DNA from: Lepidodermella squamata
Taxonomy: Eukaryota > Gastrotricha
Length of the DNA: 64,000 nucleotides
Direction: 5' to 3'
Assembly (NCBI GenBank): GCA_047495785.1
Contig: JBLDXI010000014.1
Span: forward strand, 372,001-436,000
The notes beneath the pieces were generated by a model. That model was not told the DNA's origin. It saw nothing but the letters and a program-made list of their open reading frames with translations, and made no database searches. This document shows positions 31,599 through 41,645 of the stretch, piece after piece (the stretch's first letter is position 1; every line of letters starts with the position of its first letter). The position numbers and the translations under genes are program-made.

Positions 31599-32019
31599 AC
31601 CTCTGCAAATACAACGGCAACTTTTTGTTATCTTTTGATATAAACTATTTGCTAGTTTCAACATTTTTTCTACGGTCAATACTAGCTCAGCCACTCTTCT
31701 AGCTTTTCACTGAATGTTGTTGTGCTCTGATTCCGTAAAAATCCTTTGTTAGCTTGAGCCGAACATAAAATCAAATCAAATTCTCACAATAAAACGTTTG
31801 CTATGCGAATATGCTATCGATCTTTTTACTGAACTGAGTTTTGAGTTCCAATTTCAGAGGTCACAATAGCAAATTGAACAATTTGAAGCGATAGATGCAG
31901 AAGTATCCTTTAACAGAAAACAAGGAACAGGATAATTTATTTAATAAGCAGATCCGAGTTACATCAATGTGAGTGAGCAGTTAACGCATTTAGATTAATA
32001 CAACAAGGTCACTCGCTAT
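31599..32019. other. Convergent 3' spacer
   Basis: Holds the 3' ends of the Gly/Met-repeat gene (plus) and the ankyrin gene (minus). No other feature seen. Confidence 0.5.
31788..31793 (+). terminator. Polyadenylation signal of cluster gene 4
   Basis: AATAAA 190 bp after the Gly/Met-repeat gene stop, followed by a GT-rich stretch. Confidence 0.5.
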
Positions 32020-33243
32020 TTAATAACGATGTGACCTGTGCCGTTTTCGAGGAGGTGCTGAAGTTTCCGGTCGTCGTTTGGCCATCTCAGCGTGCAATAA
32101 TCGCACGGCGGCGTCCGCATCTCGTTCACTACTGTTTTCAGCCATAATCATCGGCGTTTCTTCGAAGTAATTTTCCGTGTCAATCAAAGCCGGAGCATGC
32201 TCCAGCAAAAATCGAATCAAATCAATGTTAGCAGCCGCAGCGGCAAGGTGTAGCGCTGTATTTCCGTCGAAATCTCTTAAAGTCATAAGTAAACCAGCAC
32301 CGCCGTCTTTTTCAGCTTCCAAGACGAATTCGGCGATTTTTAAGCAGCCTCGATGTTGCTTGATGGTGAAAACTAGCGACGAATTCGCAGAAAAACTTTG
32401 ATCGTCATCGGTGTCCAGCATTTCTGGGTTGAAATGTGGCGGATAGCCGTGACGTTCAAAAACCCGCTCGAATGCTAACTCAGCTTTACCAGCTCGACAC
32501 CAATCAACAGCAGCTAAGAACGGCGTGTTTCCGCGGTCATCAAGTGCATGCATCTGATCGGGGTCAAGTTGACTCAAATATTTGAATATGTCGTAAAAGC
32601 CACCAATAGCTGCGATATGAAGGGCGGTGAAGTTACCGTTCTGTTGAATAACATTTCGCCGGGCTTGTTTTCCAGCCAAGAATTTAACAACGTCGAGCGA
32701 ACCAGACCAGACAGCTCTCAAAAATGGCGTGGCACGGCTTGAGTCTTCCACCTCAAAATTCGCATTTTGGTCCTCGACTAGAAACTGAACAGTTTTCAAA
32801 TCACCAGCAGCGGCTGCGAAGCTGAGCGGAGTCCAGCCAGCTGAATTTCTAGCCTCAACCAAATCAGCGCATCTCCCGATTAAAAATCGAGTTATCTCAA
32901 AATGTTTACGCTTCGTTGCCATGTGAATCGCCATCATTCCATCAGTTGCTTTGCTTTTGGCAAAAAGATCGGCGTGCAACTCGTCGACGATAAATTTGAC
33001 CATTGGCAGGGAGTTTATTCGAGCGGCTTCAATGAGAATAGTGCAATTCCAATGGTCGGGGTTGCGGTGGTTGACGATTATCGGCAATTCGTTATCAGAG
33101 AGTTTCATAGACGAAATCAGCCATTTCAGGCGGGAAACTTGTCCACTCCGAGCCGCCGAGTGAACTGCTTCAAAGTCGAACTTCTCCTGCGGAAAAGAAA
33201 GGCATTTTAACAATAAGATTTTAAAATCAGCTTTCACCTTCAT
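32020..33243 (-). CDS. Ankyrin-repeat protein (distantly FEM-1-like)
   Basis: Probable exons 32020-33186 and 33238-33243: the 51 nt between them (GTGAAA...CCGCAG) look like an intron but are stop-free and a multiple of three, so the product is 390 residues if spliced or 407 if not. At least seven ankyrin repeats are visible (for example WNCTILIEAARINSLPMV, AGWTPLSFAAAAGDLKTVQF, ATPFLRAVWSGSLDVVKF, FTALHIAAIGGFYDIFKYL, GNTALHLAAAAANIDLIRF), with an acidic insert before the last pair and a basic tail. The order of repeats and a helical insert recall FEM-1, a Cullin-2 substrate receptor, but no VHL/SOCS box was identified. Intracellular scaffold or adaptor; partner unknown. Confidence 0.85.
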   Translation of the reverse strand: MKVKADFKILLLKCLSFPQEKFDFEAVHSAARSGQVSRLKWLISSMKLSDNELPIIVNHRNPDHWNCTILIEAARINSLPMVKFIVDELHADLFAKSKATDGMMAIHMATKRKHFEITRFLIGRCADLVEARNSAGWTPLSFAAAAGDLKTVQFLVEDQNANFEVEDSSRATPFLRAVWSGSLDVVKFLAGKQARRNVIQQNGNFTALHIAAIGGFYDIFKYLSQLDPDQMHALDDRGNTPFLAAVDWCRAGKAELAFERVFERHGYPPHFNPEMLDTDDDQSFSANSSLVFTIKQHRGCLKIAEFVLEAEKDGGAGLLMTLRDFDGNTALHLAAAAANIDLIRFLLEHAPALIDTENYFEETPMIMAENSSERDADAAVRLLHAEMAKRRPETSAPPRKRHRSHRY

Positions 33244-33478
33244 TTTCTTAGGGCTCTAGAAACTGATAAAAAAAACTTGTGAGATCGCGCGTTATTGATG
33301 GCAGAAAACGCTGAAAAGCAGCAATAAAAACAGCAATCCTCACTATCAGGTCATTCCGCTGTTGCGTTTTAGTGTGTGTTGCAATAAAACGAAAAATGCG
33401 AACAAGTCAAAAGCGTTATTTATTGCACAAAAATTGAAGCCCCGGATTATTCATTCAATTGCGTCGCATTTAAAATAA

Positions 33479-35602
33479 TCAACTCGTGCATTCAAGTTCT
33501 AGATGGAACGTCGAAGGCTTGGCCGCCGGCTCTTGACTAACTTCAAATTCTCTCTCCAGACCAGTTTCCTTAGCAGTTTCTTTCTGCGGTTCCGATTGAG
33601 TCGGTTTATTTTCTGGGGGTTTTGGATCAGGAGGCGGGTTCGGTTTAGCAACATGCTGCGGTGGCGAGGCATTAGTCGGCGGAGCGGAGGCAACTTTGAC
33701 TGACCTCCTGTACTTCCAAAAAATGAGGTTTGACTTCGCTAGTGCTGCTGCAACAACGATGGACACAACAGCAAAGACAATTGCTGCAATGACACCAGGC
33801 GTCATCATGTTTTCCACGCTCTGCCATGAAGCTCTGTAAGAGCCATACAGTGGCTGGTCATCAGCTACGGGGTAGACGTACATCGGCCGCGGGCTGGTCG
33901 GGTAAAAATTGTCGTTGTAAAAGTATAAAAAATCAAAATTAGGCTGGCTTGGGTCATTTCTACCGCCAAATACTGGATCGCGTCGTTGAGCTTCGGCTAC
34001 CTGTGCCAAATAGACAGAATTTGAGCCAGAACCTGGGTTAACAATAGTAGTAGACGACCCAGCAGGTCCTGCAGCCCCTGCAGTGGTCGCAACGGTTGTA
34101 GTCCTAAAATAGGAAATTCGAACACATTTTTTCAATTTTTTTCATTTAATTTTACGATTTCGTGGTTGCAGTCGTTGTTGACGTTGATGTCGTTGAGGTG
34201 GTAGTCGTCGTAACCCAGCTGTCGACCTGGCACACATAGCATCGCGTTGACTCGCGGACGTCGCTTATCCAGCCACCGAAGTTGCTCGAAGGCCAGTTTG
34301 GCTTGGTAAGAGACGTGTAAAGCGAATCAGCCCGAACGAAGAAAGCATCGTTCGATCCAGACGGATGGCCACCAACTACGTCAAATGCGTCGCTTGAACT
34401 CACTACATCTTGAGCAGCGTTCGACCAAACCCAACGGCTGGTTGAACCTTGAAAGAATGTGTGAATTACTAAAATTCGATAATTGTTTAAAATTCGTACT
34501 GTTAAATTCAAGACCGATCCAATAATCGATCCCTTCTAAATAAGCTTTAACTTTCGCGAAGATGAGCAGCGCCTCAGTTCTCGGTATCCAAAGGGTCGGT
34601 GAGTAAGACGCAGCCAGAGTGTTACACGAAGCTTTCGCCTGGTTAAAGGACAAGGGGCTTCGCATGAATCGGAAGCACTTGTCTGTGTACTTTTCCCAAC
34701 CAGGTGGGCAAGACATGCACGCTCGAGAGTACTCGCATATGTAATTTAGGGTCTGCGAATACGAGTTGGAAATGATCAGCCGCTTGTTTGCTATGTAGCC
34801 GACAAATTCCGAGCCAGTGTACGCGTTTTGCCATAATAGCCACGGGGCAGCGACTGTATCAACGTAACTCGAAGACCCATTGAAGTTATTTCCGAGGACA
34901 GCCGTAGAGCCATCCTTCATTGGTTGATAAATTCGTAAAAAATAATCAAACAATTTTGGCAACTTGCCATCCACCGCCATTTATTGTTGGGATCCGCTGA
35001 GAAACCAAACGGGATGGTCCAAGTTGCGCTAGACTGACCAGCTGAGCGGCGAGCCCAGTCTTGAATACCTAAATTTTTAATAATTTACCGCATTTCAGGA
35101 TAGGAATGAGGATCTTTACCAAGCCAATAGTAGTCAAAACTTGAGCCTGCTACAGTTGTGGACACCCAGCTGAATTCAGCAGCGCCGTTGGGTGACCACA
35201 GATGCCCTCCATATTTTACACAATCCGCCACAGCTAAAAGATGCGTTTTTGGAGACCTGTGTAGTTAATTTTGAGGCATAATTATTCATATTAGGTCAGA
35301 CGATTGTTATTACGAGGAAACGACAAAATAGCAACTGTCGTAGCACGAGCTGTAATGGGTCCAAGGTGCTGTTGATACACATGCAGCTAAAAATTGTAGG
35401 TCAAATGTAACTTATCTTAAATAAAATGGGAATATTTACGTGTAGAGACGCAGGCTGAAGAGCAACTTTGACTTGAGGTGACCGCTGGAAGAAATATAAG
35501 TAAGCATTAATCAGCAAATTGAGGAATACCGAGATCATTTATACCGATCACGGAAGCAAGAATAACCAACTCATAGGTAGCCTGGAATAGATGCCTAAAC
35601 AT
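33479..35602 (-). CDS. Membrane-anchored protein with two C-type lectin-like domains
   Basis: Exons in genomic order 33479-34103, 34156-34447, 34500-34914, 34968-35068, 35120-35256, 35314-35386, 35440-35484, 35545-35602, giving 581 residues. Signal peptide MFRHLFQATYELVILASVI; a short Cys linker; CTLD 1 (ADCVKYGGHLWSPN, YYWLGIQDW, KWRWMDGS); CTLD 2 (CPPGWEKYTDKCFRF, DYWIGLEF, RWVWSN); a Thr-rich stalk; a membrane segment (GVIAAIVFAVVSIVVAAALA); a Pro/Glu/Lys-rich cytoplasmic tail. Neither CTLD shows the EPN/QPD plus WND calcium-sugar site, so binding of protein or lipid ligands is as likely as sugar. The intron inside CTLD 1 (34915-34967) begins with GCAAGT, a GC-AG intron; using it is what restores the WRWMDGS motif. 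Type I surface receptor or adhesion protein. Confidence 0.85.
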
Positions 35603-35941
35603 TTTTGGAATAGTTGTTCATTCTAGCATTCTTAAGGCTGCGAGTATCGCGCACTTCTCAACCTTCCAGACGGCTGTTCCGATCGATGCGAACCCATGTG
35701 TTTAGCGACGCGTGCCACGTTACAGATCGATCATAGTTCTTTATGCGCATAAATGATTAATTTCGCAATTGAATAAGTCTTGAAATAGAGATATCAATAA
35801 TAAACCTGGACCGCCTGCTTCTCGAAGTAAAATTCCTCAGATTGAAAGAAAATATTTTAACCTAATTATGCTCTTTATTATCAGTAATTTTGGATAATAA
35901 GTTAAAAGTGTTAATCTCGATGTTGTTCCTTATTCCAGATG
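35603..35941. other. Spacer between lectin-like and hydrolase genes
   Basis: 339 nt, AT-rich, holding the lectin-like gene's promoter and the hydrolase gene's 3' end (both on minus). Nothing else seen. Confidence 0.5.
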
Positions 35942-37166
35942 CTACTTTTTCGTGGCGATGTAATTGCGCCATCCTCCAAACTTGGTTATCTCCAGCATGT
36001 TTTCGCAAAGGACCGGCTCGCCAAGTACACCAAGGACTTCAGTTCCATCGGCCAATTTCATTTTCCCGATACTGAGGCCTGGTGGCTCTTTCAACAAAAT
36101 ATCAGCCAAACCTTCAGCCGGAACCTCCCAAACTTCGACAGCCATTGCAGACCCGCCGTTACTAACTCCGACAGCAGCAGGGTGAACATCTTTGATTGAA
36201 TAAAGACGGTAACATGGCTCGGTTGTAGCTTCGAAGAGAAACCGAGCTCCGACATTCAGAAGGTTAGGATTCAGTTCCAAGCCACGCATCAGTGTGCCGT
36301 TGACGGCTAGCTTTACGGCGCGAGAATCGGAGTTCGCCATGTGCCCTGGGGATGAGCTAAGTTGATGTAAAGCTTTCAGCAAGGAGCCGGAATCCGAAAC
36401 AGACCCAAAAACCCCTCTGAAAAATTTATAGCTGATTCTGATAAGTCAACAATATAATTTATCTCATTCGAGATAATGCAGTAAAGATAGTCCTTATCGG
36501 CTCTGACTCATTACGTACTCACCCTTGCATTTTCACCATCTTTATTGCAGCCAGGTGATTTCCCATATCAGTGGCTCCGCAACAGTCCTCGAGTAGCAAG
36601 CACTCGAAGCCGCGATCATTTGCATCTCGCATTGTCGTGTGAACGCAGACATCCGTCGTAACGCCGCAGATGATCAAGCTCTTTATTCCTCGAGTTCTTA
36701 AAATGAGCTCCAAGTCTGTTGCGTAGAATGAGCCCTTTCCAGGCTTGTCCACAATGATTTCATTGTCGAGAGGTCGCAATTCATCAATGATTTCCCAACC
36801 TCGCTCGCCCCGCACCAAAATTCGCCCAGCCGGGCCGCGGTCGCCAATGCCGGCACCAATCGCCTTACTTCTCAGCAGTTTGTTGCCAGGGCAGTCGGAT
36901 AAATCAGCTCGATGACCTTCGCGCGTGTGAATGATCGTAAATTCTGGTATAGCCCGTAAAGCTGCGAGAATTTTCTGAATAGGTTCAATTGGCTTTCGCA
37001 GGGCGTCGACGTCATAGCCCATCATGTCAACGTAGCCACCTTTGCCACAAAAATCGTGCTGCATATCGATGACAATAAGAGCAGTTTGGCTAGGCTGTAA
37101 TCCATCTTTGATTGGCCATACGTAAGGATCTGCCTCAACTTTGATGTCATTTTTACAGCCAGCCAT
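35942..37166 (-). CDS. Isochorismatase-type amidohydrolase fused to allophanate hydrolase C-terminal domain
   Basis: Exons 35942-36416 and 36523-37166 (106-nt intron, phase 2), 372 residues. Residues ~25-225 are an isochorismatase-family hydrolase: catalytic triad candidates Asp34 (IVIDMQHDF), Lys141 (DKPGKGSF) and Cys174 ([11 protein letters not shown]), spaced as in biuret hydrolase and N-carbamoyl amidases. Residues ~240-372 resemble the C-terminal domain of allophanate hydrolase ([48 protein letters not shown]). The N-terminal amidase domain of allophanate hydrolase is absent. In that enzyme the C-terminal domain finishes the reaction by breaking down a carboxylated carbamate, so here one protein could hydrolyse an N-carbamoyl compound and remove the carbamate formed. 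No signal peptide: cytosolic. Such domains are typical of bacteria and fungi; transfer followed by intron gain is plausible. Confidence 0.9.
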
Positions 37167-37403
37167 TTTCAGGATTTAAGGCTTTATGTTTGCTACCTTG
37201 ATAATTCTAGTATTATTTCACCACAAACAGTAAATTTTTATAACACACATATAACACCTGAAGCCCGTAGCCCTCAATCAGGTTTAAATTTTTTGCGCAT
37301 GGGGGACTTTTTTATTTGCCATTATAATGAAAGTATAGTGATGTGGAAGCAAGAGACCAATTTATGTAGTTCAATGAAAAGCATCTACAAAAACCCAACA
37401 AAA

Positions 37404-39608
37404 TCACAGGTTCAGCTTGAAAATGGTTTTCCAATCGAACGGAGCCGATCTTTTCTCTGTGTAGCGTTTTTTAGGCCCCGTTACACCTGAGGGTGCCGTA
37501 TTCACAGCGTCGTACGGCCTTTCGATTCGAATGTTGTCTGGATTATAAAATGTATAAAAACAATGGATTCAGGCTTAAATTATTACCGGATACTGGAGCG
37601 AAGTTGCACACCTAGTTTTATTGAAAATTGATTAAAATAGGAAACCTGAAGAAAATTGTATTCCTTACAATGATGCTAATGGAATCTCGACAACGTGCTT
37701 TGCCACAGCCAACAAAGCGCGTGTGATCCTGTATCATTTGAACGTAGTTTGAAGCGTTGGATGCGGGATTGTAAAGGCCCCATTTCCAGTTTGTCCTCTC
37801 AGCCGCCCACTTGTCTATGACAGTTCTCGTCGAGACCAGCCCCTTGGTCATATATACTACAAGCAAATGAAATAGCAAAGAGGAAATCCTCCATCAGGCT
37901 ACAAATACTTGTTTGGCCAACGTTTCGCCAAGCCTCGCCTCTTGCGGGCAAACTTCGATCGGAAGAGCGGGAAAGGCCGGTTGGACATGCAGCTGCCCAG
38001 CTATAAATTGCAACTAGTATTATACCCCTCAGTATATATCTTAGCTTCTCGGCATACCGTTCAGCTTCGGCGACAAGATCCGTGTCCCATTGCAATGTTT
38101 GCATTGCCTTAGCAGCCGGTTCAACGTTTTCTGTGACAAAAATATGGTGTTCAGAAGACGATAGAAAACGAGAAACCTACTTCTCCAATAGTTAAGACGT
38201 TCAAGCGCCGAATCTACTGGAACCTTGATCAACTCTTCAAGCTGAGGCGAATCAGGTTGGCAAAGGGAGTGAGACGGCTGAAGACCGTACTTCTTGCACA
38301 ATGCGGGTTGTGAAGTTGACGGCTAGCAACAAGAAACTTTTTACCATCATCAAATCGATCAAAAATGCTGACATACAGCTGGGGCTAAATAGCTTTGCTT
38401 CACTTTTTCTACGAAAGTTGAGGGCGCAATTTTGGTGTCTTTCGCTAGATAAGGCTTGGCATACGGTCCGCTGTTATCTTCCCCGACATTTCCACCAGGT
38501 CCATAGTCACAAACCTGTAAAGAGAGGAAGTCGCGGTTCGGAATGAGGGTGAAATTTGAAAAATTACTATGAATGTTCTCCACTTCCCTTTGCACTTAGC
38601 TTTCGCACACCTAAGCAAAAGGAAGTTATTTACGAGCAACGGAAGAAGCAACTTTAATACCCTACGAAACGCGATTTCGCTGAAATTATTTGTGTGTAGT
38701 GACCGACAACTTTTTCAGGGTTCTCAATGCCGTATCGCCAGTCGAAGCGCTCCGCGGCCCACGAGTCGATTGCATCAATGAACGAAGAGTCATCGCTGAA
38801 CCAATACACTATGAAATGCATCAAATATTAGACTTGTTTTTCGGGTCATTTCAAGCATAATACGGTTTTGCCCGACCCAGTTCCATCCTCGATGTTTAAG
38901 GGCTCTGTTATCGCTTTCGTCATGACCCGTCGCACAAGTTATTGCCCAACCCTCAGCTACCATTGCGAGATCTTCGTCATACTGCATTTTCGGCATATCA
39001 GCAGCGGGAGGATTGACGCTGGCTTTAACAAAAAAATATCTTGGCAATTGGAAAATACCAATCAAAATTTGACGCAAACCTCGCCAATTATTATGAGCTG
39101 TAACGATCGATTGCTTCGTCGACTCGCCTAATGTTTCAAGCGAGACGAAGTTTTGAGATGGTTTCTTGCACATTGAATGCCTCTTGGGTAAATTGTAGAC
39201 TTGGCAAACTCTTTGACGCTCGGAAGCATTGCTGTCATCGTTTTGCCGCTAGTTCAGAAAAAAGGTTCAGTAATGTTTCATTCATGCTTCGTGTACCTTC
39301 TGTTTTGACGAGCCTGAACTCTGACAGATAGGTGGTTCATTCCAGACTCCATTCGGTAGGCAAAACACGCTAGCCTGTGGCTTTTCACTGCTGTCCCCGT
39401 TGCATCGGTAAGAAACTGCATCGACTTGAACTGTCGAGCCATCGGCGAGCTGGTAATCTTGCTTGAAAATTCTAGTTATCTCGCCGCCCTCGACCAAGGG
39501 AACCTCGTCACAGCTTATGACTGATTGCAAAAAACGCGGCTGGAGATTAGCATTTATCTCCACAGTCAACAATAACAGGGCTATTAAAGGCGAACTAAAT
39601 CGAAACAT
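37404..39608 (-). CDS. Secreted Sushi + double CAP domain protein
   Basis: Exons in genomic order 37404-37537, 37587-37611, 37669-37856, 37909-38000, 38046-38130, 38181-38322, 38377-38514, 38568-38610, 38661-38808, 38864-39022, 39080-39248, 39297-39608, giving 544 residues. Signal peptide (MFRFSSPLIALLLLTVEINA), one Sushi/CCP-like module (SCDEVPLVEGG ... WNEPPIC), CAP 1 (HNNWR, YDEDLAMVAEGWAITC, VGQNLYW, VGHYTQIIS, VCDYGPGGN), CAP 2 (ERLNYWRK, WAAACPTGLS, NVGQT, VCNFAPVSDN). CAP 2 lacks the GHYTQ histidine. Intron 38001-38045 must start with GC (or be non-canonical) to give WAAACPTG, and one exon is 25 nt. CAP proteins are extracellular, often venom, allergen, immune or sperm proteins. First of three tandem paralogues; the hydrolase gene lies 237 bp further on. 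Confidence 0.85.
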
Positions 39609-39769
39609 TTTACATCGGCAAAAAAAACTTTATTTTGGCATCAATAAATACCGAATTTAGCTATAAATCATCATTCAGTTCGTTGGAGCAGAAAATAAGT
39701 ATATGAAATTGCAAAATAATGTTAATGTGTATCAAGTTCCATTCGTTGGAATGTAGACGCGACTCAACA

Positions 39770-41150
39770 TCAGCCAGCAACAGCCCTGTACGGGTAGGCG
39801 TATATGCCAGCTGGGTTTATAAGGTTGCCTTCATATAGTGGGCAAATTAATAAATTCAAGCTTCATTAAAGGTCAAGTATTATTCAAACCTCCAGGGCCG
39901 TAGTTACCTACAACGTGGATACAAAAAAACTTGAGCGTGCCCTATATTAAATGGACAATTTTCAACTTACACACAATTGTGACCTTATTGGTAGGCCCGC
40001 AGATTGATTTTCCACACCTGAAAATTTGAAATTATGGATTATAGGATTTTAGGAATGCTACCGCATACCCGACATATTTTGTTACGGATGAGATAATCTG
40101 TGTATAATGCCCGACGTAATTGCTGGGATTTTTGATGCCGTAAAACCAGTCCTTTTTCTCAGACGCCCAAAAGTCGACAACATCACTCATGCTTATTTCA
40201 CTGAAGGTCCGATACATGTTCTGACCGACGTAGTTCCAAGAGTCACCCGTAAGCCGAGCCGGCATGCGGCGATTTTCTACCAAATCACTAAAATTGCTGC
40301 AAGAAGCTGCCCACCTAATAAATGAGTTTCATTTCAGGATAGAAAATCGAACTTGAAAAGTTAGTCCTTAACCTTTCAGCCAACATTTGCAGATCTTTGT
40401 CCCACTTTAGGTCGACCATATCCGAAGAAGGAGGATAAACGGTTCCTAAAATGAATTCGTAATAATGTTTTTGTCAAATTTTGAATCTCACTTCTGTAGT
40501 TGTTGTGGCGCTCCAAAATTTCAGAAATTGACAGACTCTCAAGGGTTCGCAGCTGAAAACTGTCAGCCCTGCATGATGTATGCGGGGACGCGACTCCGAA
40601 CATGCAGCGAGCCTGAGAGTAAGGAATTAGGATCTATATGCTAAGCAAACGAGAAAATACTAACCCCGTAGCGAACAGTCGTCATATCGTCCAAAGGAGG
40701 AGACGAAGAGGCTGTTCTACGTGTAGCCAGGGACGAGGCCATAATCAGCTGTAAGACAGTTGTTGTCCGCCTCTGTTGATCGCGGTTGCGAGTTGAGGTA
40801 TAGCATTCTTAAAGAATTTTGTAAAGTTCGTAAATCAATTCAATTTCTATATTAATAAATTTACTAGGACTTTGGCTCCAAAATAGCCGGCCTGGCGTGC
40901 ACTCGATGGTTTTGTTGCCAATCAGCACTCCCCTTAGGCATGTATAGCTAGCTTGGTAAACGACTTGTCCATTTTCGCTCATCGTTGCCAGCAAGCTCGA
41001 CGGATAGCCGTTGGTGATAGGCGGCACCGCGCCGCAGTTTGGCTCCAGAGTGATTCGGTTAGCCAACCGCCAGGCTTCTTGGCTAGCTCCATCTCCGGAC
41101 ACCGCCGCAAGTTGAAGCAGGGTTAATACAGTTACGTAATTCATAGCCAT
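39770..41150 (-). CDS. Secreted Sushi + CAP domain protein
   Basis: Exons in genomic order 39770-39828, 39890-39907, 39971-40017, 40069-40314, 40373-40445, 40492-40612, 40665-40807, 40865-41150, giving 330 residues. Signal peptide (MAMNYVTVLTLLQLAAVSG), Sushi/CCP module (PNCGAVPPITNGYPSS ... WSQSPKC), a basic/Thr linker, then a CAP domain: HNNYR, LKWDKDLQMLAERWAASC, YVGQNMYRTF, YVGHYTQIIS, KYVGCGKSIC, VCNYGPGGN. Histidines of the CAP cavity (HNNYR, GHYTQ) are kept. The exon at 39890-39907 is only 18 nt and encodes the CNYGPG signature. Exon lengths 121, 73, 246 and 18 are identical in the next paralogue, showing a recent tandem duplication. Extracellular; role unknown. Confidence 0.88.
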
Positions 41151-41645
41151 TGTCTGAGGTGCTACGTTGTAACCTCTTCTGTCAATTACCAAAATATATA
41201 GTTGACTGCCGGCAGCTGTTAATTGCTTTCATGATATTCGTGATAACTATAGTTAACCCCCACTAAGATTTTTTGCAAGAAGCTAGCAAGAAAGTAGTGA
41301 TGAGGTGATAGCGTTAACTGACCACATCAACATTTTCAAGAATAAAATCTAATTTAACCTCAGTGTAGAGTTTTATCAAAAATCAAGGAGCATTTTCAGA
41401 TGGCGCAAAATGAGAATATTTGGAAAATTAATTCATATGTTTTTTGGCATTTGAGAACCACAGAGTCAAGAAGGCCTATTAACATCACCAACAAGAGTTA
41501 GGTGCACTGTAATGGTTTAACCGAGGATTACGCTCGTAAATTATTTCATTAATATTGTGATTAAAATAAATCCAATGAATGCCAAGGTCTGAGCTCACCA
41601 GAATCTTACCTATTTTATTACAAAATATATGCATTTTTCAGTGTA
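41151..41645. other. Spacer between CAP paralogues
   Basis: 495 nt, AT-rich; presumably promoter of the downstream CAP gene and 3' flank of the upstream one (both minus). No feature recognised. Confidence 0.5.

Noticed and set aside
30399-31694. Minus-strand Pro/Met/Ile and His-rich frames across the Gly/Met-repeat gene
   Set aside because: Produced by the repeated GGTATGGGT-type codons read backwards; the plus strand has signal peptide, spliced exons and the shared Cys domain.
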